In this document: positions 35,956-45,535 of the stretch, piece after piece
How positions within the stretch are numbered: the first letter of the stretch is position 1
How the letters are laid out: every line of letters begins with the position of its first letter
Source of the DNA: Gemmatimonadota bacterium
GTDB taxonomy: Bacteria; JAAXHH01
NCBI GenBank assembly: GCA_026705925.1
Contig: JAPOZT010000028.1
Span: 87,977 to 151,976, forward strand
Direction of reading: 5' to 3'
DNA: 64,000 nucleotides
The notes under the pieces: model-generated
Seen by the model: only the letters and a program-made list of their open reading frames with translations
The model's database searches: none
Told to the model about the DNA's origin: nothing
Position numbers and translations under genes: made by a program

Positions 35956-37500
35956 GTGGCCTTCGATGTCGTCATTCGCGGCGGAGAAGTAATCGATGGT
36001 ACCGGCAAGACCGATCGGTACCGCGCGGACGTGGGGATACAGGACGGACGCGTTGAGGGGATCGGCGACCTGTCGGATGCCGATACCGCCCGGACGATCG
36101 ACGCCGGCGGCCATGTCGTCTGCCCTGGATTCATAGACGTCCATGTTCACTCCGAGAATTCGCTGCTGGGTGGCCGGGACCAGATGGGCGGCCTCCGGCA
36201 GGGCGTGACGACTCATCTGCTGGCACCGGACGGCTTCGGCTGGGCCGGCCTGTCGCCCGAAGAGGCCCTGCCCCTCTGGCATTACACGCAGTTCGCCTAT
36301 GGTGAGCCCATGGCGCCGGTCAACTGGCCCACCATCGAGTCTTACCTGGACCTATTTCCGGGCCGCTCACCCGCCAACGTGTATCCCCAGGTGCCCCACT
36401 GCGCCGTGCGCGTCAAGGCCATGGGCTGGGATCCGGGGGCACCCACGCCCGACCAGATGAAGGTCATGGAAGCGGAGACCCGCGCCTGGATGGAAGCCGG
36501 CGCCGGCTGCCTCTGCCTGGGACTGGACTACCAGCCCAGTGCCAACGCGCCCTTCGAGGAGCTGGTGGCGCTCTGTAAGGTGGCCGTGGAGTACGACGGG
36601 ATCTACGCCGCCCACCTGAGGTACCAGATCCTGGGGAGGGAACAGGCCTGGCAGGAGATCATCGACCTGCACCGGGCCAGCGGCATTCCCGTGCACGTTT
36701 CCCACGAACGCGTCGACGACATGACGGGTCGGATCCTGGACCAGGCCGTGAAAGACGGGGTGGACATCACCTTCGAATCCTATCTCTACCCGGCCGGCAT
36801 GACCCACATCACCATGCAACTGCCCATGTGGGTGCAGACGGGCAGTCCGGAAGAAGTCCTCGAGCGGATGCGCCAGCCGGATACCCGTCGCAAGGCCCTC
36901 GAGTATCTGAAGTCGACGAACCTGGCCGATCGCCAGTACATCGGCTATACGCGTTCCGGCCGTTTCGCGGGGATGACCCTGGGCGAGGCCGCGCGGAGCG
37001 TGAACAAGACGAACGAGGAATTCGCCTACGACCTCGTGCTCGATGAAGACGGCATCCAGGCCTTCGTCATGTTCTGGCCGGCGTCGGAAGCGGAAGTCGA
37101 CGCCGTGCTGAACCGGACGGCGCCCCATCCCCTCATGATGGTCGCCAGCGACGGCGTATATGACTGCACCCATCCCCATCCCCGGGGACAGGGGTGTTTC
37201 GCACAGATGCTCCGGAAATTCGTCCGGGAGCGCGAGCTGCTGTCTCTGGAAGAGGCCGTCTACAAGATGAGCGGCTTTCCGGCGGAACGTTACCGGCTGA
37301 AAGACCGGGGCGTGCTACGCGAAGGCGCACCCGCGGACTTGGTCGTCTTCGATCCGCAGACCGTGGCCGACCGGGCTACCTTCGAAGCGCCGATTCAGCC
37401 TCCAGACGGCATTCCCCACGTCTTCGTCAACGGCCTTCCGGTCATCGTAAACCACGAGCCCACGGCGCATCGCCCGGGCCAGGTCCTGCGCAGAGGATAG
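35956..37500 (+). CDS. D-aminoacylase/dihydroorotase-like amidohydrolase
   Basis: 514 aa. Starts MAFDVVIRGGEVIDGTGKTD, the usual beta-sandwich, with metal motif GFIDVHVHSEN (H63, H65). VHVSHERVDDMTGRI and the late MVASDGVYDCTHPHPRG supply further ligands. Length and order match N-acyl-D-amino-acid deacylases. The GTG start at 35956 has GGAGG 5 nt upstream. The product could release D-amino acids, which would link to the D-amino-acid dehydrogenase-like flavoprotein at 55.7 kb. Specificity is unproven; other deacetylases share the fold. Confidence 0.83.
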   Translation: MAFDVVIRGGEVIDGTGKTDRYRADVGIQDGRVEGIGDLSDADTARTIDAGGHVVCPGFIDVHVHSENSLLGGRDQMGGLRQGVTTHLLAPDGFGWAGLSPEEALPLWHYTQFAYGEPMAPVNWPTIESYLDLFPGRSPANVYPQVPHCAVRVKAMGWDPGAPTPDQMKVMEAETRAWMEAGAGCLCLGLDYQPSANAPFEELVALCKVAVEYDGIYAAHLRYQILGREQAWQEIIDLHRASGIPVHVSHERVDDMTGRILDQAVKDGVDITFESYLYPAGMTHITMQLPMWVQTGSPEEVLERMRQPDTRRKALEYLKSTNLADRQYIGYTRSGRFAGMTLGEAARSVNKTNEEFAYDLVLDEDGIQAFVMFWPASEAEVDAVLNRTAPHPLMMVASDGVYDCTHPHPRGQGCFAQMLRKFVRERELLSLEEAVYKMSGFPAERYRLKDRGVLREGAPADLVVFDPQTVADRATFEAPIQPPDGIPHVFVNGLPVIVNHEPTAHRPGQVLRRG

Positions 37501-37521
37501 GAAGGGACGCGTTGTAGAAAC

Positions 37522-39324
37522 ATGGATTGGGATCTGGCTGCTTACTTTCCCGCATTCGACGGACCGGAGATGCGCCGTTTCAAGGCCGACCTCCGGGACG
37601 ATCTGGACGCTTTGCTGACCGATGCCTCGGGCACGGCCGACCTGAACCCCGGCAACCTGGAAGTATGGGAGCACATCGTCCTGTCCTTCGAAGACGCCGT
37701 CACCCGGTTGCGGCACCTGGGCTCCTACGTTTCCTGCATTACCTCCGCGGACGCGAACAACGAGGATTTCGCCGCGGAGGAAGGCGCGTTTAGCCTGCTG
37801 GACGCCCGGATGTCCAAGATACTCGTGGAACTTCAGCGGGGGCTCAAGACCCCTTCGGACGAGGTTTTTGAAGCGTTCACTTCCCGCCCCGCCCTCCGGG
37901 ACGCCCGGTACCGCATTACCCGGATCAGGGAACAGTCCAGGCATACCATGTCCACGGAGGAGGAACACCTGGCTTCGGACCTGGGCGTGGACGGTATCGA
38001 GGCCTGGGGACGGCTATACGACCGGATCTCGGGCAAGCTGACTTTCGAAATGACCTATCCCGACGGCCGTCGGGTGCAGGTGCCCATGGCGCAGCGCCGT
38101 GCCCTGATGGAACATCCGGACCGCCGCGTGCGCCGTGCCGCCTTCGAGGGGGGCAACAAGGCTTGGACGTCGATCGAGACCGTGCCGGCCGCTGCGTTGA
38201 ACGCCATCGGAGGCACGCGGTTGACCCTGTACCGCCATCGCGGCATGGACCATTATTTGGACAAGGCCCTCTTCCAGGCGGCGATCTCGCGGGAAACGCT
38301 GGACGCCATGTTCGAAGCGGTGTTCTCGGAGATCGACGTTGCCCGCGATATCCTGGCGTACAAGGCGCACCTCATGGGCGGCGACACACTGGGATGGTAC
38401 GACCTCTCGGCGCCTTTGACAGTGGAGAACCAGGACGAACCATCCTGGGAAGATGCCAGGGCATTGGTGTATCGGGCTTTCGCAGCCGGATATCCCGCAC
38501 TGGCGGACTACACGAACGAGACCTTCGAGCAGAAGTGGATCGACTGGTCGCCCCGGCCGGGAAAACGTCCCGGCGCTTTCTGCACGGGATCTCCCCTGAC
38601 GAAAGAGTCCCGGGTCTACATGACCTATAACGACAGCATGGGTGACGTGTTGACCCTGGCCCACGAGCTGGGGCACGCCTTTCACGGCCACTTGATGCGG
38701 GGAGAACGCACGCTGAACCGCGCCTACCCCATGACCCTGGCCGAATCGGCTTCCACCTTCGGCGAGATGCTGCTCATGCGGGGCCTGCTGGAGGAACCGG
38801 GCGTAAGCGCCGAAACCAGGGCCTTCCTGCTGAACCTGGAGGCCAGCGACGGCGCGACCTACCTGATGGACATCCCGGTGCGCTTCGAATTCGAAAAGGC
38901 TTTCCATGAAGAACGGGCGGACGGCGAAGTCGGTGTGAGCCGGCTGAAAGAGATGATGGTCGATACCCAACGACGCGTGCTCGGCAACGTGCTGGATCCC
39001 GAGGGCGGCGATCCCTATTTCTGGGCGTCCAAGCTCCATTTCTACATCACGGACACCACGTTCTACAATTTCCCCTATACCTTCGGCTACCTGCTCAGCC
39101 GGGGTCTCTTCGCCCAGTACGAAAAGGAAGGTCCGGATTTCCTGCCGAGATACGAGCAGTACCTCAAGCTGACCGGAAGAGATACGGCGGAAAACGTGGT
39201 GCGGCAGACCATCGGCCTGGAGCTTACGGAGCCCGGGTTCTGGTCCGATGCCATACGAGGGTTGGAAGGCGTGCTGGAACGGCTCAAATCCAGCGTGGAC
39301 AAAAGCCGGGCCGTGTTGAACTAG
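37522..39324 (+). CDS. M3 family oligoendopeptidase F-like metallopeptidase
   Basis: 600 aa, typical of PepF. Zinc motif HELGH at 381-385 in TLAHELGHAFHGHLM, with the downstream Glu in TLAESASTFGEMLLMRG. The N-terminal half is helical (VTRLRHLGSYVSCITSADAN). No signal peptide, so it is a cytosolic peptidase degrading imported oligopeptides. The start is 21 nt after the amidohydrolase stop and the stop is 10 nt before the Nudix start, so an operon is likely. Confidence 0.93.
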   Translation: MDWDLAAYFPAFDGPEMRRFKADLRDDLDALLTDASGTADLNPGNLEVWEHIVLSFEDAVTRLRHLGSYVSCITSADANNEDFAAEEGAFSLLDARMSKILVELQRGLKTPSDEVFEAFTSRPALRDARYRITRIREQSRHTMSTEEEHLASDLGVDGIEAWGRLYDRISGKLTFEMTYPDGRRVQVPMAQRRALMEHPDRRVRRAAFEGGNKAWTSIETVPAAALNAIGGTRLTLYRHRGMDHYLDKALFQAAISRETLDAMFEAVFSEIDVARDILAYKAHLMGGDTLGWYDLSAPLTVENQDEPSWEDARALVYRAFAAGYPALADYTNETFEQKWIDWSPRPGKRPGAFCTGSPLTKESRVYMTYNDSMGDVLTLAHELGHAFHGHLMRGERTLNRAYPMTLAESASTFGEMLLMRGLLEEPGVSAETRAFLLNLEASDGATYLMDIPVRFEFEKAFHEERADGEVGVSRLKEMMVDTQRRVLGNVLDPEGGDPYFWASKLHFYITDTTFYNFPYTFGYLLSRGLFAQYEKEGPDFLPRYEQYLKLTGRDTAENVVRQTIGLELTEPGFWSDAIRGLEGVLERLKSSVDKSRAVLN

Positions 39325-39334
39325 CGGGAGTCGA

Positions 39335-40144
39335 GTGGACCAGGTGTTTGATGCGGGTCTGGCCCGACGGGCCCGGCACGGTAGGGAGAGCTTCATGACC
39401 GTCATCGAGGGGGAGCGCAACCGATTCCACGGCGTGGAAGTCGACTCAGGCGCCCTGCCGGACAACCCGGACGGATTCAGGGAGCGCCTGGACCTTTCGA
39501 TCCGGACGTGGAAGGCGGAGGACCTCCAGGTCGCCTGGTTCAAGGTTCCCCTGGCCCGTGCCTTTCTCATTCCCGCGCTGGTGGACGCGGGCAGCGTGTT
39601 CCATCACAGTACCACCGATTACCTGATGCTGACGCTCCGGCTTGTGGAGGACGCCTTCGTGCCGCTGTACGCGACCCATTACATCGGCGCCGGCGGAGTA
39701 GTGATCAATGAGAAGGACGAACTGCTCGTGGTATGCGAGCGGTTTCGAGGGGGACGCGCGCCGTACTACAAACTGCCCGGCGGCGCGCTGCAGCCGGAAG
39801 AGCACCTGGCCGAGGGTGTCGTACGTGAGGTTTTCGAAGAAACGGGCGTGCCGACCCGCTTCGACGGCCTGGTCTGTTTCCGGCACTGGCACGGTTACCG
39901 CTACGACAAGTCCGATATCTACTTCGTCTGTCGCCTGAGGCCGCTCCACCAGATCATCGAGATGCAGGCCACGGAGATCGAAGAGTGTTTCTGGATGCCG
40001 GTGGCAACCTACATGAGTTCGGAGAACGTCAGCCAGTTCAACAAGCTTATCGTCAAGGCCGCCGTGGAGAACCAGGGATTGAAGGAAACGTGGGTCGACG
40101 GCTACGGCGACCCGGACCGTTACGAGTTCTTCATGCCGGAGTAG
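39335..40144 (+). CDS. Nudix hydrolase with N-terminal NUDT6-like region
   Basis: 269 aa. The Nudix box is complete: G150-x5-E156-x7-R164-E165-VFE168-E169-TG171. The first 115 residues (FRERLDLSIRTWKAEDLQVA; AFLIPALVDAGSVFHHSTTD) match the pre-Nudix domain of NUDT6/antisense-FGF proteins, uncommon in bacteria outside environmental lineages. A GTG at 39335 follows GGGAG; an ATG at 39395 is possible but would cut this domain. The substrate is unknown. Confidence 0.87.
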   Translation: MDQVFDAGLARRARHGRESFMTVIEGERNRFHGVEVDSGALPDNPDGFRERLDLSIRTWKAEDLQVAWFKVPLARAFLIPALVDAGSVFHHSTTDYLMLTLRLVEDAFVPLYATHYIGAGGVVINEKDELLVVCERFRGGRAPYYKLPGGALQPEEHLAEGVVREVFEETGVPTRFDGLVCFRHWHGYRYDKSDIYFVCRLRPLHQIIEMQATEIEECFWMPVATYMSSENVSQFNKLIVKAAVENQGLKETWVDGYGDPDRYEFFMPE

Positions 40145-40202
40145 GTGGCCTTATAAATAGTAGAATATCCATAACTTAACACACATCATCGAGGACTGAC
40201 CC

Positions 40203-41609
40203 ATGGCCAAGACCCGCCGGCGCAGGAAGAAGCATCCCAATATCGTACTGTTGGGCGTGGATTCCCTTCTGGCCGATCACATGAGCTGTTACGGCTACCA
40301 CCGACAGACCACGCCCCATATCGACCGATTCGCCGAGGGCGGCGCGTTGTTCGAGAAGACCTACAGCGCCCATATCCCCACGACCAGCGCCTACGCGTCC
40401 ATGCTGACCGGCCTGGACGCCTTCGGCACCCAGGTAGTGGCCCTGCGGCACAAGGGCGGCCTTCGGGAGGACGTGCAGACGCTGCCCGAGATACTGCGGG
40501 AGCATGGATACGCGACTACCAGCGTGGGCTTTGCCGGGAACCCGTCGTCCCGCGGTTTCGACAAGTACCTCGAGTATCCGAGCTGGGGAAGCTGGAACGA
40601 AGGGCGCAGTCCCAAGGCGCAGCATCTGAACGAAGTGGCCATCCCGGAACTGGACCGGCTCGCAAGGCGGCGCGGCCCCTTCTTCCTGTTCCTCCGCCAC
40701 ATGGACCCCCACGCACCGTACCTGCCGCCGGAACCCTACGAGCGCATGTTCTACCATGGCGACGAGTGCGACCCGAAGAACCGGTCCATGGATCCGGTCA
40801 AGGCGTTCAAGCCCTTCTGCGATTTCTTCGCCCAGTGGATGCCGCCCGGTATCACCGACAAGGACTACGTCATCGCACAGTACGACGGCGCCGTGGCGTA
40901 CATGGACGCCTGCATCCAGACGATCTTCAACGCCCTCGAGGCCCACGGCATCATGGACGAGACGATCGTGATCCTCAACGGCGACCACGGCGAGACGCTC
41001 TACGACCACGAATGCTGGTTCGATCACCACGGCCTCTACGACGTGACGCTCCACGTCCCGCTTATCATCCGCTATCCGGGCAGGATCCCCGCGGGAAGCC
41101 GTATTGCTGGATACAATCAGCACAAGGACCTCGTTCCCACCATCATGGACCTGGCCGAAATCGATGCGGGGATCGATTTCGACGGCGATAGCCTGATGTC
41201 CCTGGTCGACGGTACGGTTTCCTCCTTCGACAGCGAGTTCTACATCACCGAGTGTACCTGGATGCGCAAGCACGGCTGGCGCACGCCCCAGTGGAAGCTG
41301 ATGGTGGCCCTGGAGCCGGATTTCCACTTCAAGCCCCCGGTCGAGCTGTACAACCTCGTGGAGGACCCGGATGAGAACAACAACCTGGCCGATGAGCTGC
41401 CGGAGGTGGTCGGCCTGCTCAAGCGACGCATGAACAGCTGGATCCGGAAGCGGGTGCGTGAGACCGGGAAACGCAATCCCATGCTCACCCAGGGGGACTG
41501 GCACGGGCACGAGGGAGTGGGCGCTTTCAAGACGTCACAGCAAGCCTACGACACGATGCACATCGGTGATCCCGACCAAGCGGCCAGTTTGCAGGCGCGC
41601 AGCCGGTGA
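40203..41609 (+). CDS. Sulfatase/alkaline-phosphatase-superfamily hydrolase lacking the formylglycine motif
   Basis: 468 aa. The fold is clear: NIVLLGVDSLLADHMSCYGY, MDPHAPYLPP, ILNGDHGETLYDHECWFDHH and LHVPLIIRYPG. The nucleophile region reads P-T60-T-S-A-Y64-A-S-M-L-T-G where sulfatases have C/S-x-P-x-R, so there is no formylglycine substrate. A Thr nucleophile is used by phosphoglycerol transferases and phosphodiesterases of this superfamily, which makes a phosphoester substrate more likely. The N-terminus is very basic (KTRRRRKKH). No signal peptide. Confidence 0.85.
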   Translation: MAKTRRRRKKHPNIVLLGVDSLLADHMSCYGYHRQTTPHIDRFAEGGALFEKTYSAHIPTTSAYASMLTGLDAFGTQVVALRHKGGLREDVQTLPEILREHGYATTSVGFAGNPSSRGFDKYLEYPSWGSWNEGRSPKAQHLNEVAIPELDRLARRRGPFFLFLRHMDPHAPYLPPEPYERMFYHGDECDPKNRSMDPVKAFKPFCDFFAQWMPPGITDKDYVIAQYDGAVAYMDACIQTIFNALEAHGIMDETIVILNGDHGETLYDHECWFDHHGLYDVTLHVPLIIRYPGRIPAGSRIAGYNQHKDLVPTIMDLAEIDAGIDFDGDSLMSLVDGTVSSFDSEFYITECTWMRKHGWRTPQWKLMVALEPDFHFKPPVELYNLVEDPDENNNLADELPEVVGLLKRRMNSWIRKRVRETGKRNPMLTQGDWHGHEGVGAFKTSQQAYDTMHIGDPDQAASLQARSR

Positions 41610-41750
41610 CGGGGGGCGCCGTGTCGCGTAGTATCAGAACCGGTTTTTCTGCACAGGTGTTTGGTGGGCTGATCCGCGCAACTTACTGAAATATCGTAGT
41701 TTAACACGTAAGAAACGATAGTCGGAGATTTAGCAAAGGAGCGTTTGAAG

Positions 41751-42746
41751 ATGGGGCTGAATATCGCGGTGGTGGGCATGGGCGGCATCGGTAACAACCA
41801 TGCACGGAACTACCAGGCGCATGAAGCATGCACGATTGTGGCCGTTTGCGACGCCATCAAGGAAAAGGCCGACGAGGCGGCGCAGACCTACGGCTGCAAG
41901 GCGTTCTACACCGTCGGCGACCTGCTGAACAGCGGGCTTAAGGTCGATGCGGCCAGCGTCTGTACGGCCGGCGTGGAGAACGGCGGGGATCACTACGCGC
42001 CCACGATGGAACTGCTGGGCGGCGGCATCCCCGTGCTGGGCGAAAAGCCCATATCCAACGAGATCCCGAAGGCCCGGGAGATGGTCGCGCTTGCCCGGGA
42101 ACGGGGCATTCGCTACGGGATCAACCTCAATCACCGTTTCACGCCCGCCGCGCTGCGGGCGAAGGAATGGGTCGAGGCCGGCCGGCTGGGCGAACTGAAC
42201 ATCATCAACATGACGATGTGGATCAACAACCCCAACGAGAGCTCGCCCCATTTCCACATGCGGGCGCTTCATCCCCATTCCATCGACGTGATGCGGTATT
42301 TCTGCGGCGATGTGGAGAAGGTGCAGGCCTTCTTCAAGAAGGGCCGGGGACGGAAGATCTGGTCCAATGTCCAGGTCAACATGCTGTTCGAGAACGGCGT
42401 CGTCGGCCACCTCACCGGGAGCTACGACGCCGGGGGAAGCTATGGCTTGGAAACCTGCGAGGTCGTGGGGTCGGATGCCCGCTTCGTCATACGCGAAGCC
42501 TGCGAGGGACTGGAATTCTATCCCCGGCATTCCAGGGAAGTGGAATCCTACCAGTACCTGGGCGGCATGATGGGGTTTCCGGAGACCTTCGGCACGCGGA
42601 TCACCCGCTGGATCGAACAGAACCTGGAAGGCGCGGCACCGGAGGAGATCGACGCGAAGGCCGAGGACGCCCTGCGGGCACAGTTGATCATCGAGGCCGC
42701 CATAGAATCCTGGGATACTGATTCCGTCGTGACGGTACAATACTAA
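41751..42746 (+). CDS. Gfo/Idh/MocA-family NAD(P)-dependent oxidoreductase
   Basis: 331 aa. The N-terminal Rossmann motif is VVGMGGIGNNHARNY; GGIPVLGEKPISNEIPKARE carries the conserved EKP lysine. RYGINLNHRFTPAALRAKEW and the later ALHPHSIDVMRYF are family typical. The ATG at 41751 is preferred over TTG 41745 because AAAGGAG (41735-41741) is 9 nt from it. Sugar or inositol dehydrogenation is likely. An isomerase gene follows 26 nt downstream, a frequent partner in inositol-like and sugar catabolism. Confidence 0.9.
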   Translation: MGLNIAVVGMGGIGNNHARNYQAHEACTIVAVCDAIKEKADEAAQTYGCKAFYTVGDLLNSGLKVDAASVCTAGVENGGDHYAPTMELLGGGIPVLGEKPISNEIPKAREMVALARERGIRYGINLNHRFTPAALRAKEWVEAGRLGELNIINMTMWINNPNESSPHFHMRALHPHSIDVMRYFCGDVEKVQAFFKKGRGRKIWSNVQVNMLFENGVVGHLTGSYDAGGSYGLETCEVVGSDARFVIREACEGLEFYPRHSREVESYQYLGGMMGFPETFGTRITRWIEQNLEGAAPEEIDAKAEDALRAQLIIEAAIESWDTDSVVTVQY

Positions 42747-42772
42747 AGGTACGATACTGACAAGGAGAAAAT

Positions 42773-43570
42773 ATGAAACTTGGCGCCAACTCGGTACTGT
42801 TCGGCGGCTACGACATGGAGACGGCCTTCAAGTACCTGACCATGGCCGGGTACGACGGTATAGAAGTGTCGGCCATCAGCGGCATGAGCGAACATCTCGT
42901 ACTGTCGGACTGGCGGTCCATCGCGCCGGAAATCCGGCGTTTGTCCGACGAATACGGCCTGGAACTGCTCGCCATGGAGCAACCCTCCCAGGATGAGGAG
43001 ACCATGGAGTCCGCGTTTCAGGCCGCGGCCGAGACCGGCATCCCCATCATTAACTGCGGCCCCGGCGGCACGTCCGGAGACGAGGAAAGCCTCCAGGCGA
43101 CCATTGATTCACTGGGCGGGCTGGCGGACCGTGCGGAAACCTACGGGGTTACGCTATGCGTCAAGGCCCACGTGGGCGCGAGTATCTACGACACGCCGAC
43201 GACGCTGCACGCCATGGAGGCCATATCGTCTACAGCTTTCGGGATCGACATGGATCCTTCCCACATCCACCGCGCTGATGAGAATCCGGTGGAAGCCATC
43301 AAAGCGGTGCTGCCTCGCGTCCGCCATGTCCACATCCGCGACTGCAAGGGCCGCCAGGCCGGTCCCGGCGCACCGGAGGACCAGGCAAACGGTCGCGGCG
43401 ATATCGACCTGGTCGGGTATGTGAGGGCCTTGCACGAGGGTGGCTACGATGGACCGCTGAATCTCGAGGTCATTGGAGCAAAGGAGTATACGCTGGAACA
43501 GTGCTGCGTCATCGCAGCGGAGACCCGAGGCCACATGCAGGCGTGCCTGCAGGCGTGCGGGGCGCGGTAG
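42773..43570 (+). CDS. Sugar phosphate isomerase/epimerase (xylose isomerase-like TIM barrel)
   Basis: 265 aa AP-endonuclease-2-type barrel. Metal-binding residues are expected in LLAMEQPSQDEETME, FGIDMDPSHIHRADENP, HVHIRDCKGR and LNLEVIGAKEY. AAGGAG precedes the ATG. Placed after Gfo/Idh and before the galactonate-type dehydratase, it probably isomerises a keto sugar in the same pathway. Subfamily specificity cannot be read from the sequence alone. Confidence 0.87.
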   Translation: MKLGANSVLFGGYDMETAFKYLTMAGYDGIEVSAISGMSEHLVLSDWRSIAPEIRRLSDEYGLELLAMEQPSQDEETMESAFQAAAETGIPIINCGPGGTSGDEESLQATIDSLGGLADRAETYGVTLCVKAHVGASIYDTPTTLHAMEAISSTAFGIDMDPSHIHRADENPVEAIKAVLPRVRHVHIRDCKGRQAGPGAPEDQANGRGDIDLVGYVRALHEGGYDGPLNLEVIGAKEYTLEQCCVIAAETRGHMQACLQACGAR

Positions 43571-43622
43571 GGCGGTAGGATGATCGGGCGGTAAGACAGC
43601 AAACGAACCGGAGAGGCACACC

Positions 43623-44726
43623 ATGAAAATCACCAAGCTGGAGACCTTCCTGGTCAAACCCCGCTGGCTCTTTCTCAAGATGCATACCGACGAGGGCCTG
43701 GTGGGACTCGGCGAGCCCATTCTGGAGGGCCGGGCAAAGACCTGCGCGCAGGCCGTGGCCGAACTGGAACCTTACCTGGTCGGCAAGGACCCGACCCGGG
43801 TGGTCCACCACTGGCAGGCCATGTATCGTCACGCCTTCTACCGGGGCGGTCCGATCCTGACCAGCGCGCTCAGCGGCGTGGAACAGGCGTTGTGGGACCT
43901 TTCGGGCAAGGCCCTGGGCGTCCCGGTGTACAAGCTGCTGGGCGGTCCCACGCGGGACCGGATCCGGCTGTACAAGGGCGGCGGCGACCCGGCCACCATC
44001 AAAGAATGGATCGCGAAGGGTTTCACCTGCTTCAAGACCGGGCCGTACTCGGAAAGGCCGGCCCGGATCATCGAGAACAAGACCTTTATCGACACGGCCG
44101 CCAGCCAATTTGCCCGGCTCCGCGAAGTCGCCGGTCCGGACATCGACCTGGCCATCGACTTTCACGGGGCGATCAGTCCCCAGACCGCCAAGGTGCTTAT
44201 CAAGGAACTCGAACCCTACCAGCCCTTCTTCGTGGAAGAACCCGTCCAGTGCCAGAACGTCGATGTACTCGCCGAAATCGCCCGGGGGACCCACCTGCCC
44301 ATTGCCACGGGAGAACGTGTCTTCACCAAGTGGGGGTTCAGGGAGATCCTGGAGAAGCAGGCCGCGTCCATCCTGCAACCGGACCTGTGCCACGCCGGGG
44401 GCATCTTCGAGGTACGGCTTATCGCGGGCATGGCCGAGGCCTACTACGGCGGGATCGCGCCCCACAATCCCCTTGGACCCATTTCCCTGGCCGCCTGCCT
44501 GCAGCTGGACGCCTCCATCCCCAATTTCGTCGCCCAGGAGCACACCACACTGGGCGAGGGATACCTCAAAAAGCCCTTTGTCTTCAAGGATGGGTTCGTG
44601 GAACTGCCTACGGGGCCGGGGCTCGGGATCGAGCTGGACGACGACGCCATGGAGGACCAGATCGACCACGACTGGCGGAACGGCGAGAGTTACCTGGCCG
44701 ACGACGGCTCCGTGGTGGACTGGTAG
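43623..44726 (+). CDS. dgoD: Galactonate dehydratase-like enolase-superfamily enzyme
   Basis: 367 aa. All DgoD catalytic positions are present with nearly the spacing of the E. coli enzyme: D179-F-H181, E205 (FVEEPVQ), E231 (IATGERV), H281 (APHNPLGP). HADFY-like N-terminal capping and GGPTRDRIRLYKGGGDP also fit. DgoD dehydrates D-galactonate to 2-keto-3-deoxygalactonate; related dehydratases act on other aldonates, so the symbol is provisional. No KDGal kinase is nearby, but HpcH/HpaI aldolases are. Last gene of the rightward run. Confidence 0.75.
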   Translation: MKITKLETFLVKPRWLFLKMHTDEGLVGLGEPILEGRAKTCAQAVAELEPYLVGKDPTRVVHHWQAMYRHAFYRGGPILTSALSGVEQALWDLSGKALGVPVYKLLGGPTRDRIRLYKGGGDPATIKEWIAKGFTCFKTGPYSERPARIIENKTFIDTAASQFARLREVAGPDIDLAIDFHGAISPQTAKVLIKELEPYQPFFVEEPVQCQNVDVLAEIARGTHLPIATGERVFTKWGFREILEKQAASILQPDLCHAGGIFEVRLIAGMAEAYYGGIAPHNPLGPISLAACLQLDASIPNFVAQEHTTLGEGYLKKPFVFKDGFVELPTGPGLGIELDDDAMEDQIDHDWRNGESYLADDGSVVDW

Positions 44727-44767
44727 GGCCGGGCCGACCAGCGGGTGCGCACCGGCCAGAAACCGTG

Positions 44768-45535
44768 CTAAAGGGCGCGCACCAGCCTGTAACCGCTTTC
44801 TATGGCTGCCAGCGGGTCGGGGAGCCCGGGGTTCATTTCCAGGCTGACCGGGCCGTCGTATCCGATGCGGCCGAGGGCGGCCAGCGTACGCTGCAGTACG
44901 TCCCGGGTGAGCACCCCGTCGCATAAAGCCCAGTGAAGGTCGGACACGCCGTCGTTGTCGTCGAGATGAAAGTAGCCTAGCCGGTCTCCGGCCGCTACGA
45001 CGCTGTCGGCCGGATCTTCCTTCGAAATCTGTGCGTGTCCGATGTCGAATAGCAGGTACAGGTTGTCGTGACCCAGCCTCGCGATGTAGTCGAGGGTGTC
45101 CCCCACCGTCGCCAGGGCCTTCCCCGGAAAATGCTCGATGCACAGCTTGATGCCGTACCCGGCCGCGACGCCGGCGAGGCCGATCACGGACTCCCCGTAC
45201 CGGTGCAGCGTCTCCGCGTCGCCGACTTCCCCGGGCAGCAGGTAGGCCCTTCGGATGCCGGTCTCGTGGGCGTATTCGAGGGCGCGCCGGGTGTGTTCGA
45301 TGGCCGTGTCGCGCGCGCCGGCATCGGCCGCGTCGAGCGCCGCGCCCTCCGGCATGCCGAAACCTGTGGCCATGCACGCCGGCGTGAGTTCCAGGTCCGA
45401 GATCAGCCGCCGGGATTCGGCGGACCTGAAATCGAAGGGGCGGTGATCGATGTGGCGCAGTCCCGTCCCAGCGATCGCGGTCAAGGTATCCGCTTCCGGT
45501 CCCTCTAAGGCCCAGGTGCAGCAGGAAATGGTCAT
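44768..45535 (-). CDS. Sugar phosphate isomerase/epimerase (TIM barrel)
   Basis: 255 aa. Starts MTISCCTWALEG; the metal site is suggested by KLCIEHFPGKALATVGD, LLFDIGHAQIS, YFHLDDNDG and VSLEMNPG. The ATG overlaps the stop of the upstream sulfatase by 4 nt (ATGA), so it is translationally coupled and last in the PadR-aldolase-sulfatase operon. It is convergent with dgoD. It is a different subfamily from the isomerase at 42.8 kb. Confidence 0.85.
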   Translation of the reverse strand: MTISCCTWALEGPEADTLTAIAGTGLRHIDHRPFDFRSAESRRLISDLELTPACMATGFGMPEGAALDAADAGARDTAIEHTRRALEYAHETGIRRAYLLPGEVGDAETLHRYGESVIGLAGVAAGYGIKLCIEHFPGKALATVGDTLDYIARLGHDNLYLLFDIGHAQISKEDPADSVVAAGDRLGYFHLDDNDGVSDLHWALCDGVLTRDVLQRTLAALGRIGYDGPVSLEMNPGLPDPLAAIESGYRLVRAL

